64,000 bases of DNA from assembly GCF_026341035.1 (NCBI RefSeq), contig NZ_JAPEOQ010000001.1:744001-808000 (forward strand), read 5' to 3'. The position numbers and the translations under genes were made by a program. Shown here in pieces: positions 8,406-17,074 of this stretch (positions within the stretch are counted from its first letter, which is position 1; every line of letters starts with the position of its first letter). Source of the stretch: Streptomyces sp. NBC_01016 (GTDB lineage Bacteria > Actinomycetota > Actinomycetes > Streptomycetales > Streptomycetaceae). The notes under the pieces are model-generated. The model did not search any database. It had not been told where the DNA came from and saw only the letters and a list, made by a program, of their open reading frames with translations.

Positions 8406-10862
8406 ATGGCATTCAATCACTTACCGGCAGGCGTGCACGACGCCTTGAGAGCATTGTCCGTCACGCCAGTGACACACTCGGTGCCGATGGCCAAGAATCT
8501 CCGATCCGATCGACCCTCGGCATCCGCCCCAGACCGCCCCTCTCCCGGTGCGGTCCTGGACCGGCTCGCCTCGGGTCCGAGCAGGGCTGCGCGTGTCACC
8601 CATACGGAGCACTTGCCCCCTCGCCCCGGCCGTCATGCCGTCTGGCCCGATCGGATCCGGGCCGAGGTCATCGCGGCCGTACAGACCGCCGGAATCGCGC
8701 ACCCCTGGGCCCACCAGGCACTCGCGGCGGAGCACGCACTGGACGGCGATTCGGTGGTCGTCGCCACCGGCACGGCCTCCGGAAAATCGCTCGCCTATCT
8801 GGTCCCGGTCCTGTCGACCCTGCTCGACGGATCCGAGGCGCCGAACGGGCGCGGCGCGACCACGCTCTACCTCTCCCCGACGAAGGCGCTCGCGGCGGAC
8901 CAGTGCCGATCCGTGAAGGAACTTTCACAACCGCTCGGTACGGCGATTCGTCCCGCGGTCTACGACGGCGACACCCCGTTCGAGGAACGCGAGTGGGTAC
9001 GCCAGTTCGGAAACTACGTCCTCACCAACCCGGACATGCTGCACCGGGGCATCCTGCCCTCGCACCCGCGCTGGTCCTCCTTCCTCAAGGCGCTCAAGTA
9101 CGTCGTGATCGACGAGTGCCACACCTATCGCGGCGTCTTCGGCTCGCACGTGGCGCAGGTTCTGCGAAGACTGCGCCGCATATGTGCCCGCTACGGTTCC
9201 GACCCGGTCTTCCTGCTGGCCTCGGCCACCTCGGCCGAACCGGCCGCCTCCGCCCAGCGGTTGACGGGTCTCCCGGTCCTCGAGGTCGCGGACGACGCGT
9301 CGCCGCGCGGCGAACTGGTCTTCGCGCTCTGGGAACCCCCGTTGACGGAGATGCAGGGCGAGAAGGGCGCACCGGTGCGGCGCACGGCGACGGCCGAGAC
9401 GGCGGACCTCCTGACCGACCTCGCGGTCCAGGGCGTGCGCTCGGTCGCCTTCGTACGCTCCCGGCGTGGCGCCGAGCTGATCTCGGTGATCGCGCAGGAG
9501 CGGCTCGCCGAGGTCGACCGCTCGCTCGCCCGGCGGGTCGCGGCCTACCGCGGCGGCTATCTCTCCGAGGAACGCCGCGCCCTCGAAGCGGCCCTGCACT
9601 CCGGCGAGCTGCTCGGCCTCGCCGCCACCACCGCCCTCGAACTCGGCATCGACGTCTCGGGGTTGGACGCGGTGCTGATCTCCGGCTACCCCGGTACGCG
9701 CGCGTCGCTGTGGCAGCAGGCAGGCCGGGCCGGGCGCTCGGGCCAGGGAGCGCTGGCGGTCCTGGTGGCCCGTGACGACCCCCTGGACACCTACCTGGTC
9801 CATCACCCCGAGGCCCTCTTCGACCAGCCGGTCGAGTCGACGGTCCTCGACCCGGACAACCCGTACGTCCTGGCTCCGCACCTGTGCGCGGCCGCGGCGG
9901 AAATCCCGCTGACGGAACCCGACTTGGAGCTGTTCGGCCCGGCGACCGGGGAACTCCTCCCTCAACTGGAGGCGGCGAAGCTGCTGCGGCGCCGCTCCGC
10001 CACGAAGGCTTGGCACTGGACGCGCCGCGAGTCCGCCGCGGACCTGGCGGACATCCGCGGCGAGGGCGGCCCTCCCGTGCAGGTCGTCGAGGCCGGCACG
10101 GGCCGGCTGCTCGGCACGGTCGACGCGGGCTCCGCCCACACCTCGGTCCACGACGGAGCGGTCCACCTCCACCAGGGCCGCACCTACGTGGTGAAGAAGC
10201 TGGACCTCGACGACAACGTCGCTCTCGTCGAGACCGCGAACCCCACCTACTCGACCACCGCCCGCGACACCACGGCCATCTCCATCCTGGAGACCGACGT
10301 CGAAGTCCCTTGGGGCGACGGCAGGTTGTGCTACGGCTCGGTCGAGGTCACGAACCAGGTCGTCGGCTACCTCCGCCGCCGGCTGATCACCGGCGAGGTC
10401 CTCGGCGAGACCAAGCTCGACCTCCCTCCTCGTACGCTGCGCACCCGCGCGGTGTGGTGGACGGTCACGGAGGACCAGCTGGACGCGGCCCGCGTGAACC
10501 CCGAGATCCTCGGCGGCGCCCTGCACGCCGCCGAACACGCCTCCATCGGCCTGCTCCCCCTCTTCGCCACGTGCGACCGCTGGGACATCGGTGGCGTCTC
10601 GATGCCGCTCCACCCGGACACGCTCCTCCCCACGGTCTTCGTCTACGACGGTCATCCCGGCGGCGCGGGCTTCGCCGAACGTGCCTTCCACACCGCCCGC
10701 GAGTGGCTGACCGCCACCCGTGAGGCCATCGCCTCCTGCGACTGCGATGCCGGCTGCCCGTCCTGTATCCAGTCCCCCAAGTGCGGCAACGGCAACGAGC
10801 CGCTGCACAAGCGGGGGGCGGTGCGGCTCCTGTCGGTGCTGCTGAAGGGGGCGGCGGGGTAG
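8406..10862 (+). CDS. DEAD/DEAH-box helicase with C-terminal four-Cys (DUF1998) domain, MrfA/YprA type
   Basis: 818 residues. Walker A is ATGTASGKS (Lys127) and motif II is DECH (about 236-239). The SAT motif and the arginine-finger motif QAGRAGRSGQG follow in the second RecA domain. Four cysteines near 778-787 (CDCDAGCPSC) form the metal site of the DUF1998 domain. B. subtilis MrfA (YprA), a repair helicase for mitomycin damage, has the same layout. Actinobacteria keep this gene beside the tad locus (the TIGR helicase/secretion neighbourhood), although no functional link is proven. I chose the ATG at 8406 (MAFNHLPAG) over the long upstream extension, which runs through bldG antisense. Confidence 0.92.
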   Translation: MAFNHLPAGVHDALRALSVTPVTHSVPMAKNLRSDRPSASAPDRPSPGAVLDRLASGPSRAARVTHTEHLPPRPGRHAVWPDRIRAEVIAAVQTAGIAHPWAHQALAAEHALDGDSVVVATGTASGKSLAYLVPVLSTLLDGSEAPNGRGATTLYLSPTKALAADQCRSVKELSQPLGTAIRPAVYDGDTPFEEREWVRQFGNYVLTNPDMLHRGILPSHPRWSSFLKALKYVVIDECHTYRGVFGSHVAQVLRRLRRICARYGSDPVFLLASATSAEPAASAQRLTGLPVLEVADDASPRGELVFALWEPPLTEMQGEKGAPVRRTATAETADLLTDLAVQGVRSVAFVRSRRGAELISVIAQERLAEVDRSLARRVAAYRGGYLSEERRALEAALHSGELLGLAATTALELGIDVSGLDAVLISGYPGTRASLWQQAGRAGRSGQGALAVLVARDDPLDTYLVHHPEALFDQPVESTVLDPDNPYVLAPHLCAAAAEIPLTEPDLELFGPATGELLPQLEAAKLLRRRSATKAWHWTRRESAADLADIRGEGGPPVQVVEAGTGRLLGTVDAGSAHTSVHDGAVHLHQGRTYVVKKLDLDDNVALVETANPTYSTTARDTTAISILETDVEVPWGDGRLCYGSVEVTNQVVGYLRRRLITGEVLGETKLDLPPRTLRTRAVWWTVTEDQLDAARVNPEILGGALHAAEHASIGLLPLFATCDRWDIGGVSMPLHPDTLLPTVFVYDGHPGGAGFAERAFHTAREWLTATREAIASCDCDAGCPSCIQSPKCGNGNEPLHKRGAVRLLSVLLKGAAG

Positions 10863-11247
10863 TCGAGACACACCCCGCCCGCGGTTTCGAGTCAGCCTGC
10901 GCCAGGAGATCAGTGGAGTCCGTCAGGTCTGTGACGTTCCCTTTGCCGAATCTGTCCTCATGCCAGTTCGGCATGTGCTAGCCGTGGCTAGCGCAGCGCT
11001 CAGGACATCGACTACCTGTATGTTCTCAAAACAGTCAGGCTAAAGAGAGGCCAGATTCAAGGACTCCGGCATATGCGCTCTGCATGAACGGATCAATTTC
11101 CGTTGTCCCCGCATGAGTTGGGTCGCCGCGCCCTAGAGTGCTTCCGACGCATCGTTCACGACAGATGCTCTGGTGCCTTCCGAGCCATGGCCGGAGGGAC
11201 AGCCTCCGGTCCGGCCGTGCGGCCGCCCCATGAGGACAGGGAGCGTC
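10863..11247. other. Intergenic region upstream of a small ORF
   Basis: No gene of usual size. A stem CCGGAGG..CCTCCGG near 11190-11208 followed by GGCCGTGCGGCC lies 40-60 bases before the small ORF at 11248 and could form part of its leader. No helicase terminator with a U tract is evident. Confidence 0.4.
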
Positions 11248-11346
11248 ATGCTCAACAACGATGAACCGCCGGACTACGCCCTATGGTCCTTCTGGGTCTC
11301 GATGTTCCAGTGCCTGCTGGAACTGACCCAGTGGCTTAGTTCGTAG
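11248..11346 (+). CDS. Candidate 32-residue peptide gene with its own terminator
   Basis: ATG at 11248 preceded by ACAGGGAGCGTC, ending TAG at 11346. The product begins MLNNDEPPDYALWSFW and ends LLELTQWLSS: an acidic head, then an aromatic amphipathic helix (Trp, Phe, Leu, Met). A clear terminator follows after 18 bases, which argues that this is a transcribed unit rather than chance. I know no family for it. It could be a membrane-active or regulatory small protein. Confidence 0.5.
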   Translation: MLNNDEPPDYALWSFWVSMFQCLLELTQWLSS

Positions 11347-11364
11347 TCCGACGACATCGTCACC

Positions 11365-11391
11365 GGGGGCCGACCAGCCAGGTCGGTCCCC
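11365..11391 (+). terminator. Terminator after the small ORF
   Basis: An 11-bp stem GGGGGCCGACC / GGTCGGTCCCC with one G-T pair and a 5-base loop, followed by CGCTCTATTT. Confidence 0.75.
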
Positions 11392-11682
11392 GCTCTATTT
11401 CCCGAAGCGCGGTTGCATCTGGTTGTGTGCAGAAGCCCCCACGTACCTCATGGTAGGCAACGCTAGCGTGCGCCACTCCATTTCCGCAGCGAGCTACAGC
11501 ACTTAATCGCCCGCTCATGGCAGCCCGAAAGGGCGCCGGTAGCACTGCAAGTCACCGCAGGTAAGCCCAGTGCTTCCCCCGCTCCCCGCGTATCTGCATT
11601 TATGCAATCCAAAGTGCATAGGCCGATGCTCGCGGACCCGGTAGAACTGGAATTGCCCCGCCGGGCACAAGTCACCGCCACA
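11392..11682. other. Intergenic region, possible gene remnant
   Basis: No convincing gene. Codon bias is weak here and GC is lower than around it. On the minus strand one frame (11360-11545) reads ATALREIERGP, reminiscent of an XRE-type helix-turn-helix end, but the frame has no supporting context. I regard it at most as a decayed regulator. Confidence 0.3.
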
Positions 11683-12066
11683 TCACGGATACACGTCTCC
11701 GTTCCCCCGCCCCGACACCCCGGCAGGCACCACTCCGGAGGGGCCCGCCCGCGCCCGTACCTCCGACCGGAACGCCCCGTGACCCGCCGCCGCGGTCACG
11801 TTCGACACCTCCCCGCGTACCGCGCACCGCACCACATCCGCCCCCTGCGCCCGCGCCACCCGCACGGCCAGCGCGCACGCCTTCGCCCTCCCGTCCATCC
11901 AGCGGTCCGCCGCGGCAAGCGCCGCCAAGTCCGCCGCCGAGCCCGCACGGTGCCGCGCCTCCACCGCCTGCCCCATGGCCAGCACCGCCCCGAACACCAC
12001 CCCCACCGCGGCCATCGCCATCGCGACCCACACGGTCGCCGACCCACGGTCACCCCGCCCCGTCAC
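11683..12066 (-). CDS. TadE/TadG-like minor pseudopilin (Rv3654c type)
   Basis: A 127-residue protein starting at a GTG that overlaps the stop of the upstream TadE gene (GTGA). The N-terminus DRGSATVWVAMAMAAVG is a short basic leader followed by one hydrophobic helix, as in Flp pseudopilins. The segment ARHRAGSAADLAALAAADR is the typical post-helix sequence of the actinobacterial helicase/secretion-neighbourhood TadE-like family. It is the last gene of the tad operon. It probably caps or initiates the pilus or secretes across the membrane. Confidence 0.82.
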   Translation of the reverse strand: MTGRGDRGSATVWVAMAMAAVGVVFGAVLAMGQAVEARHRAGSAADLAALAAADRWMDGRAKACALAVRVARAQGADVVRCAVRGEVSNVTAAAGHGAFRSEVRARAGPSGVVPAGVSGRGNGDVYP

Positions 12067-12416
12067 GTCGCTTCCTCCGCCGCCGCCACGGCCTGCGCGC
12101 TCAGTTCCACCCCGAGCGCTCCCGGCCCCACGGACCTCGCCCGCACCGTCACCCGCACCAGATCGCCCTCCCGGCCCACCGCGACCCGTGCCCCCGGCGG
12201 CGCGGCCTCCCGCGCCGCCGCCACCGCGGCGCCCCTGGGCTCCTGCCGGGCCACCGCCCTGGCCCCGGCCCGCGCGGCGTCCACGCACCTGATCTGCGCC
12301 GACGCCGCGAGCACCACCCAGACCAGGGCCATGGTGAACGCCACAAGCACCGGCAGCACCACGGCCGCCTCCGCCGTCACAAACCCCCGGTCGCGACGGG
12401 GCTCAGAACGAGCCAT
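12063..12416 (-). CDS. TadE-family pseudopilin
   Basis: A 117-residue protein. RDRGFVTAEAAVVLPVLVAFT shows the prepilin-like cleavage region and a hydrophobic helix with the conserved Glu (TAEAA) of TadE proteins. The following CVDAARAGARAVAR is the family's usual amphipathic continuation. It overlaps the pilin gene by 14 bases and the next gene by 4, so translation is coupled. It is part of the Flp/Tad pilus machine. Confidence 0.85.
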   Translation of the reverse strand: MARSEPRRDRGFVTAEAAVVLPVLVAFTMALVWVVLAASAQIRCVDAARAGARAVARQEPRGAAVAAAREAAPPGARVAVGREGDLVRVTVRARSVGPGALGVELSAQAVAAAEEAT

Positions 12417-12639
12417 GGAGCGCCTTCGCCACCAAGGACTGCAGCGCCGACTGCACCACGTCGCTCGTCACCACCTGGTACAGCACCCCGGCGAAGCCCA
12501 CCGCCGCGATCAGGCCCACCGCGTACTCGGCACTGACCATCCCGGCGTCCCGCCGCCCGGACCGCACCGTCCGCGCCCATCGACGAGCACCTCCGCGCAG
12601 CCACTCGCACCAGGCCCGCCCCACACGCATTCCACTCAT
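12403..12639 (-). CDS. Flp-like pilin (DUF4244)
   Basis: A 78-residue protein with a basic N-terminus (about 1-32), then GMVSAEYAVGLIAAVGFAGV, a prepilin cleavage-like G/MVSAEY site with the conserved Glu at +5 and a hydrophobic helix. The short C-terminal tail ends VAKALHGSF. This is the probable major pilin of the tad cluster. The ATG at 12639 follows AAGGGAG. No prepilin peptidase gene is in the cluster, so processing must use a peptidase encoded elsewhere. Confidence 0.85.
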   Translation of the reverse strand: MSGMRVGRAWCEWLRGGARRWARTVRSGRRDAGMVSAEYAVGLIAAVGFAGVLYQVVTSDVVQSALQSLVAKALHGSF

Positions 12640-12700
12640 GCCAACTCCCTTGAACCACAGCGTTATTCACTCGAACAGCCATCAGCAGGGACTCCCCGCC

Positions 12701-13483
12701 TCACCTCCCTCCAAAGACCCCGCCTCCCAGCCCGATCACCACCGGCACCACCCCCACCACCAAGAACGCGGGCAGGAAGCACAGGCCCACGGGCGCCGTG
12801 ATCGCCACCGCGGCCCGGCGTGCCACCGTCGTCGCCCGACGCCCCCTCTCGGCCCGGCACTCCGTGGCGAACCGCGCCACCGGCGCCGCCGCCGGAGCCC
12901 CGGACTCACCCGCCCGCTCCAACAGCCGGACCAGCCCATCGGCGCCCGGCACGGCCGCCAACTCATGCCAAGCCACACCCAGTTCGCCCCCGAGTCGCAC
13001 CTGCGCCGCGCCCCGCTCGAGCCCCCGCCCGACGGGCCCACCCAGCGCCTCACCGACCGCCCGCGCCGCCTCCACGGGCCCGGCACCCGCCGCCAGGCAC
13101 GACGCCAAGAGGTCGCACGCCAAGGGCAGTTGACGTACCGCAGCGCCCCTCGCGCCCGCCCCCACCCCTGCTCTCACGCCCTCCTCCCGGCCGCGCCACC
13201 AACGCCACACCCCCACCCCGCAGACCACCCCGACCACGACCCCGGCCACCCCGCCCACCAGCACGAACCCGGCACACACGGCCCCCGCGACCGGCACCCA
13301 CCGCCGCACCCCGGCCGGCAGCCCCACGGCCCGCCGCGCCGACTCCGCCGCGGCCACCTCGAACACGAGCCGCACCCGCCGCCGCAACGCCCGCTCGGCC
13401 CGCCGCGCCGCGACCTCCCGCACCAGCCACATCACCATCACCGCGATGCACAGCACCGCCCCCAGCCTGTGGACAACGTTCAT
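12701..13483 (-). CDS. tadC: TadC-like inner-membrane platform protein (T2SS F domain)
   Basis: 260 residues. Hydrophobic helices lie near 5-20, 65-95 and the C-terminus (LCFLPAFLVVGVVPVVIGL). Between them is the GspF-type cytoplasmic bundle with LPLACDLLASCLAAGAGPVEAA, typical of TadB/TadC. It forms the membrane platform that couples the TadA ATPase to pilus assembly. It follows tadB after 6 bases. The TadC assignment rests on gene order and size; TadB and TadC are paralogues. Confidence 0.85.
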   Translation of the reverse strand: MNVVHRLGAVLCIAVMVMWLVREVAARRAERALRRRVRLVFEVAAAESARRAVGLPAGVRRWVPVAGAVCAGFVLVGGVAGVVVGVVCGVGVWRWWRGREEGVRAGVGAGARGAAVRQLPLACDLLASCLAAGAGPVEAARAVGEALGGPVGRGLERGAAQVRLGGELGVAWHELAAVPGADGLVRLLERAGESGAPAAAPVARFATECRAERGRRATTVARRAAVAITAPVGLCFLPAFLVVGVVPVVIGLGGGVFGGR

Positions 13484-13489
13484 CGCCCC

Positions 13490-14362
13490 TCACCCCTCCG
13501 CCCCTCGCACGATCCGCATCGCCCACCACAACCCGGCGGCCTCCAACGCCCCGCCCACCACCAGACAGCCGACCCCGGGCCACGTGTGCAGCAGCACCCG
13601 CAGGGGCCGCGCCCCCATGCCCGCCCCGAGCAACAGCGCGAACACGGGCAGCCCGGCGAGCATCACCGTGGTCGACGAGGGGCCCGCCAACTGGGCTCTG
13701 AAGTCGGCCCGTTGATCCCGCTCCGCACGCAGCGCGTCCGCGAGCCGTTCGAGGCCGGACGCGAGCCCCGCGCCCCGATCCACCGCCACCCGCCAGCACG
13801 CCGCCAGCCCGTTCAACCCCTCGGCCCCCGGCTCCCGCGCCGCCGCCCTCAGGGCCCCGGGCACATCCCCGCCGAACCGGGCCGCCGCCACCACGGCCGC
13901 GCTCCCCGCGCCGGTCAACGCCCACGATCCCCGTACCGCCACCACCAGCGCGTCCCCCGGCTGCCGCCCGGCCCGCACCTCACCCGCCAACAGCCCGCAC
14001 AGCCGGATCACCGCCTCTCCGCGCCGCTCCTTCCCCCGCCGCGCCGCCCTGGTCGCGCGCAGCCGCCCCACTCCGGGCACCGCACACACGCCGAGCACAA
14101 CCGGCAGCACCGAGGCACCGGCGATCCCGACCACCAACCCACCGACCGCGCACCACCATTCGGGCCGCGCCCGCACCCACGCCCACCACCGCTCGCCCAC
14201 GCCCAGCCACCCGGACCACACCCCGAAGTCCGCCCCGACGCCCAACACCCTCCGGGCCCGCCGCACCTCCAACTCCCGTACCTGCACCGCCCTCATCACG
14301 ACCACCGCCCCCAACGCGGCCATCACCACACCGGAACCAGCACCCAAGACGCCACCACTCAC
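13490..14362 (-). CDS. tadB: TadB-like inner-membrane platform protein (T2SS F domain)
   Basis: About 290 residues. Helices lie near the N-terminus (VVMAALGAVVVMRAVQV) and at the C-terminus, with a GspF domain in between (GEAVIRLCGLLAGEVRAGRQPGDAL). The GTG at 14362 is chosen because GGAGAGGGGGGC lies about 7 bases upstream. The frame stays open to 14446, but that extension is an unlikely run of GVGG repeats. It acts with TadC and the TadA ATPase in the Flp pilus machine. Confidence 0.83.
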   Translation of the reverse strand: MSGGVLGAGSGVVMAALGAVVVMRAVQVRELEVRRARRVLGVGADFGVWSGWLGVGERWWAWVRARPEWWCAVGGLVVGIAGASVLPVVLGVCAVPGVGRLRATRAARRGKERRGEAVIRLCGLLAGEVRAGRQPGDALVVAVRGSWALTGAGSAAVVAAARFGGDVPGALRAAAREPGAEGLNGLAACWRVAVDRGAGLASGLERLADALRAERDQRADFRAQLAGPSSTTVMLAGLPVFALLLGAGMGARPLRVLLHTWPGVGCLVVGGALEAAGLWWAMRIVRGAEG

Positions 14363-14429
14363 ACCCACGCCCCCCTCTCCACCAACCCCGCCAACTCCAC
14401 CGACTCCACCGACCCACGCAACCCGTGAT

Positions 14430-14665
14430 GGCCACCCCACGACCACACGCCCGCCCTCACTCCAGCCCCACAGACGACCACCGCCCCAAGCCCCTCATCC
14501 GACACCCCGCACACCAAGCCCCACAGCCCCTGCCCTCGCCCCAGCCCCACAGACAGCCACCACCCCAAGCCCCTCATCCGACGCCCGTCACACCAGCCCC
14601 CACGACCACACACCCTCACTCCAGCCCCACAGACAGCCACCGCCCACGCCCCCGTCCGACACCCG
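14430..14665. repeat. Degenerate tandem repeats in the tadA-tadB spacer
   Basis: Three imperfect copies of a unit of about 79 bp, beginning near 14462, 14541 and 14621. Each contains CCAGCCCCACAGAC, followed in the first two by CCCCAAGCCCCTCATCCGAC and in the third by a diverged form. The flank CCACGACCACAC..CCCTCACT precedes copies 1 and 3. The 362-base spacer between tadA and tadB is unusual in an operon whose other junctions overlap or nearly so. It contains no convincing gene. Confidence 0.7.
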
Positions 14666-14724
14666 CACACCCGCACACCCGCCCCCACAACCACGCCTCC
14701 TCCCCCGCCCCACAACCGCCCGCC

Positions 14725-15888
14725 TCACCCCAACCGCACCCCCAACAACCCGCCCAGCCGCGCCCACCCCGCCCGCTCCACGAACCCCCGCTCGCCCCAC
14801 TCCAGCGCCGGTACCGCCCGTACCCAGCCCTCCGCGTCCCGCTCCAGCACCTGGACCTGGGCGATGCGGCGCCGCCCGCCCCGGTCCCGTACGAGATGCA
14901 GCACCACGGAGACCGCTGCGGCCAATTGGCTGTGCAGCGCCGCCCGGTCGAGTCCGGCCGCCGTCCCCAGCGCCTCGAGACGCACCGGGACATCGCTCGC
15001 AGCGTTGGCGTGAACGGTGCAGGAACCGCCTTCGTGGCCCGTGTTGAGAGCTGCCAGGAGCGAGACCACCTCGGCTCCGCGCACCTCGCCCACGACGAGC
15101 CGGTCGGGCCGCATCCGCAGCGCCTGCCGGACCAGGTCGTCGAGGCCGACGGCCCCCGCGCCCTCCTGGTTGGCGGGGCGCGATTCGAGGCGGACGACAT
15201 GAGGGTGGTCCGGCCTCAACTCGGCGGAGTCCTCGGCCAGGACGATCCGCTCCCCCGGCCCCACCAGACCAAGCAGCGCGCTCAGTAGCGTCGTCTTGCC
15301 CGTGCCCGTACCGCCGCTGATCAGGAAGGACAGGCGCGCGTCGAGCAGCGCCCGCAGCACCCGGTCGCCGCCCGGCGGCACCGTCCCCGCCGCCGTCAAC
15401 TCCTCCAGGGTGAAGGCCCGGGGCCGCACGACCCGCAGGGACAGGCAGGTGCAGCCCGCCGCGATCGGTGGCAGCACCGCGTGCAGCCGGGTCCCGTCGG
15501 GCAGCCGGGCGTCCACCCACGGCCGCGCGTCGTCCAGGCGGCGCCCCACCACGGCCGCGAGCCGCTGCGCCAACCGCCGTACGTCGGCGGCGCTTTCGAA
15601 GGACACGTCGACCGGCTCCAGGCCGCCTCCCCGGTCGACCCACACCTTGTCCGGCGCCGACACCAGGACGTCCGTCACCGAAGGGTCGGCGAGCAGCGGC
15701 TCCAACGGCCCCGCGCCCACCAGCTCGGACCTCAATCTGCCCGCCGCGCCCAGCACTTCGGCGTCGCCCAGGATCCGGCCCTGCGCCCGCAGCGCCTCGG
15801 CCACGCGCGCGGGCGTCGCCTCCGACCCGTTCTCGGCGAGCCACTGCCGTACGCCGTCCAGCATGCGCGCCCCGACCACCGCACTCAT
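14725..15888 (-). CDS. tadA: TadA/CpaF-type secretion ATPase
   Basis: 387 residues. A helical N-terminal domain is followed by a VirB11/PulE-type ATPase core with Walker A SGGTGTGKTT (Lys198), Asp box LAEDSAELRPDHPHVV, Walker B RLVVGEVRGAE and the His box GGSCTVHAN. It powers pilin assembly on the TadB/TadC platform. The ATG at 15888 follows GAGGAGGGGTGTC and overlaps the stop of a 38-codon ORF (ATGA). Confidence 0.92.
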   Translation of the reverse strand: MSAVVGARMLDGVRQWLAENGSEATPARVAEALRAQGRILGDAEVLGAAGRLRSELVGAGPLEPLLADPSVTDVLVSAPDKVWVDRGGGLEPVDVSFESAADVRRLAQRLAAVVGRRLDDARPWVDARLPDGTRLHAVLPPIAAGCTCLSLRVVRPRAFTLEELTAAGTVPPGGDRVLRALLDARLSFLISGGTGTGKTTLLSALLGLVGPGERIVLAEDSAELRPDHPHVVRLESRPANQEGAGAVGLDDLVRQALRMRPDRLVVGEVRGAEVVSLLAALNTGHEGGSCTVHANAASDVPVRLEALGTAAGLDRAALHSQLAAAVSVVLHLVRDRGGRRRIAQVQVLERDAEGWVRAVPALEWGERGFVERAGWARLGGLLGVRLG

Positions 15889-16001
15889 GACACCCCTCCT
15901 CGCACCCACTGCTCGACCGTCCGCACGCCGACCGCTCCGGCCGCCACCGCGCTCTCCACAGGTCGCCCGTCCACGGCCGGCTCCCCGCCCTCCCGATTCA
16001 C
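15885..16001 (-). CDS. Candidate 38-residue coupled ORF between ssd and tadA
   Basis: A GTG at 16001 overlaps the ssd stop (GTGA) and its own TGA overlaps the tadA start (ATGA), so it fills the junction exactly. The product is hydrophilic (begins MNREGGEPAVDG, ends TVEQWVRGGVS). The perfect coupling at both ends suggests it is translated, either as a small protein or as a ribosome relay to tadA. No homologue is known to me. Confidence 0.4.
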   Translation of the reverse strand: MNREGGEPAVDGRPVESAVAAGAVGVRTVEQWVRGGVS

Positions 16002-17074
16002 GCCGCGTCCCCCTCCACCGCCGCCACCGGCATCCGCTCCCAGAAGGCCCCGCAGAACCGCCCGAGCGGCCCGCCCTTCAACACCTCGACGTCCGCGGGC
16101 AGTTCGCCGGCCAGCGGCAGGCCGACGAGCCGCGCCACCTCGTCCGCCGCGAGCCCTCCCGCGCCGCCCGCGGGCGCCGTCACCACCCGCAGGTCCCGCA
16201 GCACCATCCCCGCCGCCCCCGCCATCCGGCGCGCCGCCGCCACGGCCCGCAGCTCCGGTGGCACCACGAGCAGCCCCAGGTCGAGCTGGGCCAGGGCCTC
16301 GACGGATCCGGCGTCGACCCGGCGCGGCAGGTCCACCACGACGACGCCGCCCCTGCGCCGACCGGCCGCGAGCACCGCCCGCACCGCCTCCGAGGGCACC
16401 GCCGCGAGATCGCCGCGGTCCCAGCTGAGCACCCGCAGATCGTGCAGCCGGGGCAGCGACTCCTCCAGGGCCGTGCTGCCGACCCGGCCCCGCGACTCGG
16501 CGAAGGCGGGCCAGCGCAGCCCGTCCACCGCCTCGCCGCCGAGCAGCACATCGAGCCCACCGCCGAGCGGGTCCGCGTCGACCAGGAGGGTGCGCCGCCC
16601 CGACCGCGCGGACGCCACGGCCAGCGCGCAGGCCAGCGTGGAGGCCCCGGCCCCGCCGCGTCCGCCGAGCACCCCGACGGTCAGGGCGGGCCGCCCCACC
16701 CCCTCGGCGACATCGGCGATCCGGTCCATCAGCCACTGCTCGCCGTCGGGCAGGACGAGCACATGGTCGGCGCCGATCTCCACGGCCCGCCGCCACACCC
16801 CGGAATCGTCCTGATCACGCCCAACCAAGATCACGCCACGCCGTCGGGACACCCCGCGCAGCCGCCCCGCGGCATCGTCCCCGACCAGCACGAGCGGCGC
16901 CGATTCCCAGCCGCCCCAGCCCTCTCTGCCCGCCGGCGCCCCGTGCCCGACCTCCGGCCGCACACCCGCCGCCGCGCACAGCCGCAGCAGGTCGTCCAGC
17001 AGTTCCACGTCCTCCGTCACGATCAACGGGGCGCGTCGCACGTCCCGCGCGTCGCACTCGATGACTTCCGCCAT
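15998..17074 (-). CDS. ssd: CpaE-like septum-site-determining protein Ssd
   Basis: 358 residues. A receiver-like N-terminal region (about 1-125) is followed by a ParA/MinD-type domain starting LTVGVLGGRGGAGASTLA. The deviant Walker A motif has Arg and Ala where the two lysines of KGGxGKT would be, so classical ATP hydrolysis is doubtful. DADPLGGGLDVLLGG and VVVDLPRR are the other nucleotide motifs. Homologues (M. tuberculosis Rv3660c) affect septation, and CpaE positions the tad pilus. It is the first gene of the tad operon. The ATG at 17074 has GAGGGGGACC upstream. Confidence 0.9.
   Translation of the reverse strand: MAEVIECDARDVRRAPLIVTEDVELLDDLLRLCAAAGVRPEVGHGAPAGREGWGGWESAPLVLVGDDAAGRLRGVSRRRGVILVGRDQDDSGVWRRAVEIGADHVLVLPDGEQWLMDRIADVAEGVGRPALTVGVLGGRGGAGASTLACALAVASARSGRRTLLVDADPLGGGLDVLLGGEAVDGLRWPAFAESRGRVGSTALEESLPRLHDLRVLSWDRGDLAAVPSEAVRAVLAAGRRRGGVVVVDLPRRVDAGSVEALAQLDLGLLVVPPELRAVAAARRMAGAAGMVLRDLRVVTAPAGGAGGLAADEVARLVGLPLAGELPADVEVLKGGPLGRFCGAFWERMPVAAVEGDAA

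Noticed and set aside
8925..10871. 648-codon minus ORF opposite the helicase
   Set aside because: Antisense shadow; the helicase carries full motif sets in the other strand.
11360..11545. Possible XRE regulator remnant (ALREIERG)
   Set aside because: Match too short, no start or SD; kept only as a remark.
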